From positions 310,001 through 374,000 of the forward strand of contig NZ_JOMI01000002.1 of NCBI RefSeq assembly GCF_000711235.1: DNA of 64,000 nucleotides. The letters run 5' to 3'. The translations under genes and the position numbers were made by a program. The DNA is from Prevotella sp. 10(H) (GTDB lineage: Bacteria > Bacteroidota > Bacteroidia > Bacteroidales > Dysgonomonadaceae). The notes under the pieces were generated by a model, which saw only the letters and a program-made list of their open reading frames with translations, did not search any database and was not told where the DNA came from. Positions 56,044 through 64,000 of the stretch are shown here, in pieces. Position 1 is the first letter of the stretch, and the number at the start of each line of letters is the position of its first letter.

Positions 56044-56838
56044 ATGACCGAACAGAATATTCTACTTGCATTTATCCTGACAGCTGTTGCCGGTTTATCT
56101 ACAGGCATAGGGAGTCTGATCGCTTTAATAGCCAAGCATACCAATACCAAGTTCCTTTGTGCATCACTTGGTTTCTCGGCAGGTATTATGCTCTATGTCT
56201 CTTTTATGGAAATGATGCCGCAGGGCAAAGAGGAACTGGTGCTGGTTTTTGGGGAGAAAATGGGGACGCTGTATCTGATACTTGCCTTTTTCGCCGGTAT
56301 AGCATTTATCAACCTGATAGACTTTGCCATTCCTAAATCCCTCAATCCGCATGAGATACAAGGGGTAGAGGATATGGATAACAAGCGTTCTTTGAAACGG
56401 ACGGGTATCGTTGTCGCCCTATCTATAGCTATACACAACTTTCCCGAAGGAATCGCCACTTTTACATCTGCCCTTGGTTCTTTGGATGTCGCCATACCTA
56501 TTACCATAGCAATTGCCATACACAATATACCCGAAGGTATTGCCGTAGCTGTTCCTATCTATCATGCTACGGGTAGCCGCAAAAAGGCATTCTGGCTATC
56601 ATTTGCTTCCGGTTTGGCCGAACCTTTCGGTGCGCTGATAGCTTATCTTTTCCTCATGCAGTTCTGGACTCCGGTTATGAACGGAATTATTCTGGCTGCA
56701 GTTTCCGGCATCATGGTTTTCATCTCCCTCGACGAACTGTTGCCCAGTGCTGAGAAGTACGGGAAGCATCATCTTTCCATTATGGGATTGGTCGCCGGTA
56801 TGCTGGTCATGGCATTCAGTCTTTACCTCTTTGTATAG
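56044..56838 (+). CDS. zupT: ZIP-family zinc transporter
   Basis: A 264-residue inner-membrane transporter with eight hydrophobic helices, near the 257 residues of E. coli ZupT, which takes up Zn2+ and other divalent cations. The two metal-binding motifs are present: IAIHNFPEGIATFTSALGSL and AIAIHNIPEGIAVAVPIYHA. The late E-P-F motif (SGLAEPFGALIAYLF) and the N-terminal GIGSLIALIAKHTN are also typical. The gene is monocistronic with its own -7 element. Confidence 0.95.
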   Translation: MTEQNILLAFILTAVAGLSTGIGSLIALIAKHTNTKFLCASLGFSAGIMLYVSFMEMMPQGKEELVLVFGEKMGTLYLILAFFAGIAFINLIDFAIPKSLNPHEIQGVEDMDNKRSLKRTGIVVALSIAIHNFPEGIATFTSALGSLDVAIPITIAIAIHNIPEGIAVAVPIYHATGSRKKAFWLSFASGLAEPFGALIAYLFLMQFWTPVMNGIILAAVSGIMVFISLDELLPSAEKYGKHHLSIMGLVAGMLVMAFSLYLFV

Positions 56839-56996
56839 TTTCAATTGTTAATTACGTGAAGTCAGGATACTATTTCGTCATTGCAGGCGGCAACTTCCTA
56901 CAATAGTGGATTTAACGCTCTGTATATCCCGAATATTCTTTTATATTTGTAAATTAGTATCTTATAATAAACACAATAGACACAAATGGTATCGTT

Positions 56997-59900
56997 ATGA
57001 AAAAGCATCTATTCTTCCTCAGTTTCTTTCTATTGTCGTGCCTCTTTATTGCTAACTCATGCAAAAGGGACGGTAAACGGGAAATCAATCCTGCATTTGC
57101 CAAGTATATAGCAGCATTTACCTACGGTAAAGTATCTTCGTCATCGGAGATACAGATAGAACTTACTCAGGACATCCCGACAGTTGAGCTGAATAAAGAG
57201 ATAGACCAAAAGCTTTTCAGGTTTTCCCCTTCTATCAAAGGAAAGGCTTATTGGTCCAGCAACCGCACCATAAAGTTTGTACCCGAACAGGGAGAACTAC
57301 AGCCCGGAAAAGAATATGAGGCTTGGTTCGAACTGGATAAGGTGCTGAAGGTAGAGCGTGACTTCAAAGAGTTCTACTTCCATTTCCATATACCTGGTCA
57401 GAACTACAGTATTAGCATGATGCCTTACTCGCCTATTAAGGAAACCGACCTGAAGTGGAATTCGGTACAGGCGACAGTGCTTTTAGCTGATGATGCGCCA
57501 TTGGATAATGTTACTAAGATGTTCAAACTTTCTGGAGGGGATAAAGCGGGAGAGGCAAAGATTAAAGTTAGCCCCGCACAGACAAAAGGCCGCTTCAACC
57601 TATTGATTGATAGCTTATACAGAGACGATGCGGGTAATGAATATACGCTTCATGTAAACGGAGATCCGATAGGCCTTAAAAAGACGGAGGATATAAAGAT
57701 TGAAATACCTAAGATACCTCAGTTTGAAGTCATAGATGTAGCCATGGAACATGACCCGCAGGAATGTATCCGTGTCACGTTCAGCGATCCGCTTTCTTTG
57801 AACCAGAATATACATGGCTTAGTGAAGCCGGGCAATGTAGAAAGTTTTTCTTATGATATAGAGAAGAATGTGCTGAGACTTTATCTGGATAAGACAACCC
57901 GTGGTACAAGTATTGAGCTCACCGTATACAAAGAAATGAAGAGCGTGGCCAATGCTTCTCTGAAACAGGATTATACGTACAGTGTCAACTTTGAACGCAA
58001 TAAGCCTGAAATAAAGCTGACTGCTACAGGCAATATACTACCTAATTCCAACAATCTGATAATACCGTTTCAGGCGGTAAATCTGTGGGCGGTAGATGTG
58101 AAGGTTATCAAGATATATGAGAACAATGTTCTCGGTTACTTACAGGCTAATAACTTTGGCGGAAATGACGAACTGAAACGCTTCGGCCGCCTGATACTAA
58201 AGAAACGCGTGCGTCTGGATGAAGACCCGACTTTGAAACTCGAAGAATGGAACAACTTCTCACTCGATCTGGCTACGATGATCAAGCAGGATCCGGGAGC
58301 CGTTTACCGTGTGGAGTTCACCATGAAGAAAGAATATTCCTTGTATCCTTGTGGCGGAGCAGTTCCACAGATACCGGAAGAAGCCAGCCTTGAAAGATTC
58401 AGCAACCAGATATCAGAGGAAGAAGAAGCCAAATGGGACAATCCGGGCTACTATTATTCCGACGAATGGGATTGGGATGATTATGACTGGGAAGAGCGCG
58501 AAAATCCGTGTCATCCGACATTTTATATTAATAAGTCTTACAGTTGTGTTGTGTTGGCTTCGAATATAGGGATGACAGCTAAACTCGGCGCAGACAAGAA
58601 GATGTATGTTACCCTTACGGATATCCTTTCCACAAAACCTATATCGGGAGGTGTGGTCGATATATACAACTATCAGATGCAGCGCATAGGAAGCGGACGA
58701 ACCGACGCCAACGGCTTTGCCGATGTAGAATTCAAAAGCGGTGTTCCTTTCGTGGTAATAGCATCGCGCGACAAGGAAAAAGGATATCTTAAAGTGACTT
58801 CCAATCTCTCGCTTTCGCTGAGCAACTTCGATGTGAGCGGTAAAGAGATACAAAAAGGTCTAAAAGGCTATGTATATGGTGAGCGCGGTGTATGGCGTCC
58901 GGGTGATTCCATATTTGTAACTTTCATACTGGAAGATAAAGGCAATACCTTGCCTAAGGAACATCCTGTATCACTTGAATTATATACCCCTCGCGGACAG
59001 ATGGCGCAACGCTATGTTTCCACATCCGGCAAGTATGGTTTCTATCCGTTCCGCATGGCTACCGATGCCAGTGCGATTACCGGTAACTGGCAGGCACGGG
59101 TGAAAGTAGGAGGTGTGACTTTCTATAAAACGTTGAAAATAGAGACAGTAAAACCTAACCGTCTCAAAGTACGCTTGGATGCAGGAGAAATGATTGATGC
59201 CGGTTCGGGTACTTTCTCAGCCGAACTATCATCGCAGTGGTTGCATGGAGCGCCTGCTGCAAATCTTGCGGCCAAAGTGGAAATGACATTGAGTTCGGTA
59301 GGTACACCTTTCAAGGGCTATGAGAATTATGCATTCAACAATCCGGCTTCCAACTTCTCATCGGACACGTATACAGTCTTCGACGGAAAGCTCGATGCAT
59401 CGGGTAATGCCAGTGTAGAAGGAAATCTCCCACAGGCTGCAAGTGCTCCGGGCATGTTGCGTGCCAATATTGTTTCGCGGGTATTCGAGTCCGGTGGAGA
59501 TGCAAGTATCTATACGCAGACAGCAGCTTATTCTCCTTTCCCAGCCTATATCGGGATAAAGTCGCCGACCGATACCCAATATGGCTGGCTGGAAACAGAT
59601 AAGGACAATATGATAGATATAGTTACTCTTAGCCCGCAAGGCAAGCCGGTAAACCGTTCTAATCTGGAAGTTAAGATATATAAACTGGATTGGTCGTGGT
59701 GGTGGAGTTCGAACAATAATTTGTCTTCATACGTGAACAATACATCTACTAAGGTTATACTGGACCAGACGATAGCAACTAAAGGCGGAGGAAAAGCCAA
59801 AGTGAAATTCCGTGTCGATTACCCTGAATGGGGCCGTTACCTGATAATGGTTACCGACGAAGACGGAGGACATGTTTCCGGACGCTTGCTGTATGCCGAC

Positions 59901-62561
59901 TGGCCGTCGTGGCGCGGACGCTCCGATAAGCAGGATCCTAGCGGATTGACTATGTTGTCGTTTACAACAGATAAGCAAAGTTATAAAGTCGGTGAAACCG
60001 TAACGGTTATTTTGCCTAAGAGTTCAGAGGGACGTGCATTGATAAGCCTTGAAGACGGTTCACGTGTAATTTCTCGCGAATGGGTATCGACAACGGCAAA
60101 AGAAGATACGAAGCATACATTTAAGGTGACAGAAGAAATGGCGCCGAACTTCTATATTTTCGCCAGTCTCTTCCAGCCTCATGCGCAGACGGATAATGAC
60201 TTGCCGATACGTATGTATGGCGTACTGAATATAAATGTGGAAAACAGCGAAACGAAACTGACTCCTGTTATCAGTATGCCGGATGAACTACGGCCTGAAA
60301 AGGAATTCACGGTTTCCGTTACTGAAAAGAACAAGAAGGATATGACCTATACTCTCGCTATTGTGGATGAAGGTTTGCTTGATCTCACATCTTTCCGCAC
60401 ACCGAATGCATGGAGTGAGTTCTATTCGCGTCAGGCGCTGGGAGTACGTACCTGGGATATGTTCGATATGGTAGTAGGAGCGCAGACCGGAAAACTCGGC
60501 CCGCTGTTGAGTATCGGAGGGGATGAAGCTCTGAAACCGGGTAATAATACCATGAGCCGCTTCAAACCGGTAGTCAAATATCTGGGGCCGTTCACACTTA
60601 GTGGCGGTAAAACAGATACACATAAGATAACGTTGCCGCCGTACTTCGGTTCGGTACGCCTGATGGTCGTTGCCGGAAATACCAAAGGTGCATATGGTAA
60701 TGCCGAAAAAGCCGTTCCGGTACGCAATCCGTTGATGGTATTGTCTACATTGCCACGTGTAGCAGGCCCTGACGAAGAGATACTGCTTCCGATCAATGTA
60801 TTTGCTATGGATAAAAAAGTGAAGAACGTGTCGGTTAGCGCTCAGTCTACAGGACTCTTCCAGTTTACCGAAGGAACCACTCAATCGGTATCCTTTACCG
60901 AAACGGGCGATAAAATGGTGTATTTCAAAGTAAAAGTGGGTAAGAAGACCGGTTTCGAAAAGATTGTAATCAAAGCCACCGGAAACGGCGAATCTGCCAC
61001 TGAGACCATAAATATAGAAGTCCGCAATCCGAATCCTCCAATACTCTTGTCTTCACAGGCTCTTGTCCCTGCAGACGGAGCTACACAGCTCGAAATCAAT
61101 TTCGAGGCGCCAAAAGATGAAGATTGGGCTAAGATGGAGATATCACGCATGCCGGGTGTCGATCTGAATAAGAACCTTTCCTATCTGCACGATTATCCGC
61201 ATGGATGCTCTGAACAGGTAACCTCTAAGGTATTCCCGCTGCTGTATGTACAGGCTTTCCGTCCGTTCTCTAATAAAGAGAAAGACGTGATAGACAATAA
61301 TATCAGGGAAGGAATACGGATGATAGCTTCGCGTCAGCTTATCGACGGAGGAATTGCATACTGGCCGGGAAATGCCACCCCGAACGAATGGGTAACCAAT
61401 TACGCTGGACATTTCCTTGTGGAAGCACAGCGTGCAGGACGTGATGTACCGGCATCGGTGATAACCAAATGGAAGCAATTCCAGAAGAAGGCCGCACAGA
61501 ACTGGAATAGAGCAGACCTTTATACTTCATATTACAGCAACTCGATGTCCGACCTGCAGCAGGCATACCGTTTGTATACCCTCGCCCTTGCCGGAGAGCC
61601 TGAATTAGGAGCTATGAACCGTTTGAAGGAAATGAGCGGATTGTCTGCTCAGGCACGATGGCGTCTTGCTGCCGCTTATGCACTGGCAGGTAAGAGAGAT
61701 GCTGCTAATCAGTTGATAACAAACCTCAGCGATATGGTAAGCCCTTATTCTTTCAATAATAACACGTATGGTAGCGCGCCTCGTGATATGTCGATGATTA
61801 TGGAGACATATCTGTTGCTGGGTAAGACGGAGAAAGCATTGGCCTTATCATTCAAGGTATCCGAAGCGTTGAGCGGAAGATATATAACTACTCAGACTGC
61901 AGCTTACGGACTGATAGCAATGTCCAAACTGGCAGAAAAAATGGGCAAGGGGGTTATTTCATACGAATGGGAACTGAACGGAGTGAAGCAAACGACCGGA
62001 AACTCCGGTGATGTATTCCAGGAAATAGCATTGAAGCCTCAGAATAAGATTCATATCTCTATTAAGAATAAAGGACAGGGGCAGATATTTGTCCGCTTAC
62101 TTGGTCGTACGCAGCCGATAGTGGATAATAGTCCTGCGCAGAGTAACGGTACTAACCTGTATGTGAAGTACGTGGATGAGAACAACAAGGAAATCGATGT
62201 TACTTCTTTGAAACAGGGTACTGAGTTTTATGCCGATGTTATAGTGCAGAATATCTCAGGTCAATATCTGACGGATATGACATTGAGCCAGATATTCCCG
62301 TCTGGATGGGAGATATTCAATACCCGCCTGTTTAATGAGGCAGATAAGCGTACCGGAGGTGCGTTTAACTATCAGGATATCCGCGACGACAGAGTATATA
62401 CTTACTATAATATCAGCACCGGATATTCATCATCTTTCCGTATCAGGCTGCAGGCTGCATATTGCGGGAAGTTCTATCTTCCGGCTATTACGAACGAACC
62501 AATGTACAATCCGTCTGAGCAAAGCCGTACTACCGGACGCTGGGTAGAAGTTAAGCAATAG
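56997..62561 (+). CDS. Alpha-2-macroglobulin family lipoprotein with intact thioester
   Basis: A 1854-residue envelope protein, larger than E. coli YfhM (1653). The lipobox (LFIANSC, Cys22) anchors it to a membrane. MG domains follow, including the MG2-type region around GKEIQKGLKGYVYGERGVWR-PGDSIFVTFILED. The A2M segment GPFTLSGGKTDTHKITLP and the thioester domain with HDYPHGCSEQVTSKVFPLLY come later (C1404 and Q1407 form the thioester), then the C-terminal receptor-like domain. Such bacterial proteins trap attacking proteases, usually paired with PbpC. No pbpC gene follows here; glycosyltransferase-like genes do. A ~27-residue acidic, aromatic patch (DEWDWDDYDWEERENP) interrupts the middle. 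Confidence 0.92.
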   Translation: MKKHLFFLSFFLLSCLFIANSCKRDGKREINPAFAKYIAAFTYGKVSSSSEIQIELTQDIPTVELNKEIDQKLFRFSPSIKGKAYWSSNRTIKFVPEQGELQPGKEYEAWFELDKVLKVERDFKEFYFHFHIPGQNYSISMMPYSPIKETDLKWNSVQATVLLADDAPLDNVTKMFKLSGGDKAGEAKIKVSPAQTKGRFNLLIDSLYRDDAGNEYTLHVNGDPIGLKKTEDIKIEIPKIPQFEVIDVAMEHDPQECIRVTFSDPLSLNQNIHGLVKPGNVESFSYDIEKNVLRLYLDKTTRGTSIELTVYKEMKSVANASLKQDYTYSVNFERNKPEIKLTATGNILPNSNNLIIPFQAVNLWAVDVKVIKIYENNVLGYLQANNFGGNDELKRFGRLILKKRVRLDEDPTLKLEEWNNFSLDLATMIKQDPGAVYRVEFTMKKEYSLYPCGGAVPQIPEEASLERFSNQISEEEEAKWDNPGYYYSDEWDWDDYDWEERENPCHPTFYINKSYSCVVLASNIGMTAKLGADKKMYVTLTDILSTKPISGGVVDIYNYQMQRIGSGRTDANGFADVEFKSGVPFVVIASRDKEKGYLKVTSNLSLSLSNFDVSGKEIQKGLKGYVYGERGVWRPGDSIFVTFILEDKGNTLPKEHPVSLELYTPRGQMAQRYVSTSGKYGFYPFRMATDASAITGNWQARVKVGGVTFYKTLKIETVKPNRLKVRLDAGEMIDAGSGTFSAELSSQWLHGAPAANLAAKVEMTLSSVGTPFKGYENYAFNNPASNFSSDTYTVFDGKLDASGNASVEGNLPQAASAPGMLRANIVSRVFESGGDASIYTQTAAYSPFPAYIGIKSPTDTQYGWLETDKDNMIDIVTLSPQGKPVNRSNLEVKIYKLDWSWWWSSNNNLSSYVNNTSTKVILDQTIATKGGGKAKVKFRVDYPEWGRYLIMVTDEDGGHVSGRLLYADWPSWRGRSDKQDPSGLTMLSFTTDKQSYKVGETVTVILPKSSEGRALISLEDGSRVISREWVSTTAKEDTKHTFKVTEEMAPNFYIFASLFQPHAQTDNDLPIRMYGVLNINVENSETKLTPVISMPDELRPEKEFTVSVTEKNKKDMTYTLAIVDEGLLDLTSFRTPNAWSEFYSRQALGVRTWDMFDMVVGAQTGKLGPLLSIGGDEALKPGNNTMSRFKPVVKYLGPFTLSGGKTDTHKITLPPYFGSVRLMVVAGNTKGAYGNAEKAVPVRNPLMVLSTLPRVAGPDEEILLPINVFAMDKKVKNVSVSAQSTGLFQFTEGTTQSVSFTETGDKMVYFKVKVGKKTGFEKIVIKATGNGESATETINIEVRNPNPPILLSSQALVPADGATQLEINFEAPKDEDWAKMEISRMPGVDLNKNLSYLHDYPHGCSEQVTSKVFPLLYVQAFRPFSNKEKDVIDNNIREGIRMIASRQLIDGGIAYWPGNATPNEWVTNYAGHFLVEAQRAGRDVPASVITKWKQFQKKAAQNWNRADLYTSYYSNSMSDLQQAYRLYTLALAGEPELGAMNRLKEMSGLSAQARWRLAAAYALAGKRDAANQLITNLSDMVSPYSFNNNTYGSAPRDMSMIMETYLLLGKTEKALALSFKVSEALSGRYITTQTAAYGLIAMSKLAEKMGKGVISYEWELNGVKQTTGNSGDVFQEIALKPQNKIHISIKNKGQGQIFVRLLGRTQPIVDNSPAQSNGTNLYVKYVDENNKEIDVTSLKQGTEFYADVIVQNISGQYLTDMTLSQIFPSGWEIFNTRLFNEADKRTGGAFNYQDIRDDRVYTYYNISTGYSSSFRIRLQAAYCGKFYLPAITNEPMYNPSEQSRTTGRWVEVKQ

Positions 62562-62600
62562 AGATAATGAGGCCTGATAAAGACTATCAATAATAAGCAG

Positions 62601-62635
62601 AATAGGGTATTTATCAAATAAATACCCTATTTTTG
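62601..62635 (+). terminator. Terminator of the macroglobulin gene, overlapping a -7 element
   Basis: AATAGGGTATTTAT-CAA-ATAAATACCCTATT, a 14-bp perfect stem, then TTTTG. Its 3' edge contains TATTTTTG (62628-62635), which may be the -7 element of the next gene. Confidence 0.8.
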
Positions 62636-62658
62636 TATAATATTCATCTACATATATA

Positions 62659-63516
62659 ATGAAGAGAGCAGTCTGCACGTTTGGCAGCTATTATTTAACC
62701 GCAGGTTTTCCGCGTTTCAGGAAGATGGCCGAAAGTATGGATATTTTCGATGAGATACATACTGTCAGCCAGAAGGATCTGGATAAGGATTTCTATAAGA
62801 AATGGGGACGCTATCTTATTCCTTACTCTCGCGGATTCGGCTATTGGTGCTGGAAGCCGTATTTTATTCTGAATATATTGGAAAAGATGAATGACGGAGA
62901 TGTGCTTCTCTATTCTGATATAGGCTGCTATTTCAATCCGAAAGGCAGGATGCGGTTGCTCGAATATTATGATATGGTAGAGAAGACGCCAACAGGGATT
63001 CTCGGGGTTAAAAGTCAGGAAGTTAGTTATAACGGGATGCCCGAAACGCTCTATTACGAATATGAATGGACGAAAGGTGATGTCTTTGCTTACTACAATG
63101 TGTATGATGATAAGGCTTTTACCCATACGCCGCAGTTCGAATCCACTATTATATTCTTCAAGAAGAGCCCGGTAGTCATGCAGTTTGTAAAGGACTGGTA
63201 TCAGGCTTACTTAGATGATTATAGTCTGGCAACAGATTCTCTTTCCCGAATACCTAACCTTCCGGGATTTAAGGAGAACCGCCATGATCAGAGCATATAT
63301 TCCATATTGGGAAAGAGATACGGTATAGCTGAGATTTCCACCAACGAAATTTTCCAGCGCGACTGGTCATTATTGGATAACTATCCGATACAAGCCCGCC
63401 GCGACAAATATTATACAAGCAAATATCACTACAAGCACCGTTTCAGACTCAGAAAATTATATAGAAGAATCTGGGCACTAAAGTACTGGTTCAAAGATAC
63501 GTTCAACAACTATTAA
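62659..63516 (+). CDS. Glycosyltransferase-like protein, first of a tandem pair
   Basis: A 285-residue cytoplasmic protein starting MKRAVCTFGSYYLTAGFPRF. A Rossmann-like start, the 'WGRYLIPYSRGFGYWCWKPY' motif, and a DGDVLLYSDIGCYFNPKGRM segment that resembles the DxD-containing core of GT-A glycosyltransferases are visible. The later QFESTIIFFKKSPVVMQFVK and ENRHDQSIYSILGKRYGI segments recall capsule or LPS sugar transferases. The function is inferred. The C-terminus is basic and aromatic (RLRKLYRRIWALKYWFKD), perhaps membrane-associated. A closely similar gene follows at 63756. Confidence 0.6.
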   Translation: MKRAVCTFGSYYLTAGFPRFRKMAESMDIFDEIHTVSQKDLDKDFYKKWGRYLIPYSRGFGYWCWKPYFILNILEKMNDGDVLLYSDIGCYFNPKGRMRLLEYYDMVEKTPTGILGVKSQEVSYNGMPETLYYEYEWTKGDVFAYYNVYDDKAFTHTPQFESTIIFFKKSPVVMQFVKDWYQAYLDDYSLATDSLSRIPNLPGFKENRHDQSIYSILGKRYGIAEISTNEIFQRDWSLLDNYPIQARRDKYYTSKYHYKHRFRLRKLYRRIWALKYWFKDTFNNY

Positions 63517-63755
63517 TTCAATAAAACTATATATATCAATCATTTATAACTTAATAGCGCAAAATATATAACTAAGGTCAAAACCAAACATATAACGTTC
63601 TTTTTACAATACGACATTTACCTATTAAGCAGGTAGAATTTTCAGCTACCTCGAATTATGCTGTATTTCGCTTACTGTATTGTTTTCCTGTAAGTATAAT
63701 AATAGCACCTTAATGAACTTTTTGAATAGACTCAGAATCTAACACGACTATATAT

Positions 63756-64000
63756 ATGAAAAAAGTCTTATGCACATTTGGCAATTATCCCATGTTTAAA
63801 GGAGCGGAACGCTATCGTAAATCAGCTGAGGGCCTGAATGTATTCGACGAAATATACACATATAATGAGAATGATCTCGATGCCGACTTTAAGAAAAAGT
63901 GGGGGAGATACCTAATTCCTTATTCCCGTGGTTTCGGCTACTGGTGTTGGAAGCCATATTTAGTACTTCAGACACTAGAGAGAATGAATGACGGAGATAT
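63756..64000 (+). CDS. Glycosyltransferase-like protein, second of a tandem pair (cut by window edge)
   Basis: The first ~81 codons of a paralogue of the preceding gene: MKKVLCTFGNYPMFKGAERY, then WGRYLIPYSRGFGYWCWKPY and MNDGDI at the same positions. It is clearly a tandem duplicate; the rest lies beyond the window. Between the two genes are 239 AT-rich bases without a clear gene. Confidence 0.75.
   Translation, partial: MKKVLCTFGNYPMFKGAERYRKSAEGLNVFDEIYTYNENDLDADFKKKWGRYLIPYSRGFGYWCWKPYLVLQTLERMNDGD

Noticed and set aside
60288-60884. 198-codon minus-strand ORF inside the macroglobulin gene
   Set aside because: Lies wholly within a conserved coding frame and shows no protein-like features.

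Overview
The window (~40% GC by eye) reads as chromosome of a Bacteroidota bacterium, most likely Bacteroidales. Many genes are preceded by the Bacteroidota-type promoter (TTTG, ~20 bases, TAnnTTTG). The family content fits as well: a MurF-alanine racemase fusion, GSCFA, DUF2141, DUF3244-like, DUF5040 and TonB-dependent receptor proteins, and a Bacteroidota-type YbeY. A catalase beside a PoxB-type pyruvate oxidase, together with NfnAB, Pta/AckA and a carboxyltransferase, suggests a fermenter that tolerates oxygen. Dysgonomonas or a relative is a plausible but unproven guess.

Layout. 1-1,100: end of a small membrane-protein/DUF2141 operon (minus) behind a palindromic operator, then a DUF2007 gene. 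1.25-1.76 kb: a gene cut by an in-frame TGA after its signal peptide. 1.9-5.7 kb: poxB and catalase (minus), then a second DUF2007 gene. 5.7-10.6 kb: an efflux operon (TolC, HlyD, two ABC-2 permeases) with no ATPase gene. 10.8-15.2 kb: a large FAD/Fe-S D-2-hydroxyacid dehydrogenase, divergent from enolase. 15.3-20.2 kb: a lipoprotein, a Zn amidase, peptidase E, a phosphopantetheinyl transferase and a DUF5040 protein. 20.2-23.8 kb: a carboxyltransferase with a biotinyl-like domain lacking the biotin lysine, and a cytoplasmic alpha-amylase. 23.9-26.3 kb: nfnB and nfnA, separated by an inverted repeat.

26.5-28.1 kb: a membrane-anchored LuxR-type regulator divergent from a small DUF3244-like secreted protein. 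28.2-30.8 kb: YeiH, YbeY and class I fructose-bisphosphatase. 31-34.4 kb: pta, a divergent 3-hydroxyacyl-CoA dehydrogenase homologue and ackA, behind a 32-bp palindrome. At 34.5 kb a strong promoter faces a terminator only ~70 bases away, a candidate small RNA. 34.9-40.9 kb: an HTH regulator, a polytopic membrane protein, GSCFA and MurF-Alr. 42.4-46.3 kb: two Gfo/Idh/MocA oxidoreductases (one with a Tat signal) and a TIM-barrel sugar isomerase, separated by a GC-rich structured repeat. 46.3-49.1 kb: a Cys-rich HYC_CC_PP-like protein and a TonB receptor, probably for a metal.

49.2-51.8 kb (minus): a lipoprotein, a Dabb protein, an AlkD-like protein and an HNH nuclease. 51.9-52.25 kb: a patch of word-like intergenic repeats. 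52.3-56.8 kb: an Nramp transporter, a decayed and an intact Imm11-like gene, an MFS exporter and ZupT. 57-64 kb: a 1854-residue alpha-2-macroglobulin lipoprotein with an intact thioester motif, then two tandem paralogous glycosyltransferase-like genes, the second cut by the window edge. No rRNA, tRNA, CRISPR array, prophage or insertion sequence was seen. Central metabolism (enolase, amylase, Fbp, Pta-AckA, PoxB, Nfn, carboxyltransferase) dominates, with envelope and metal-homeostasis genes between.
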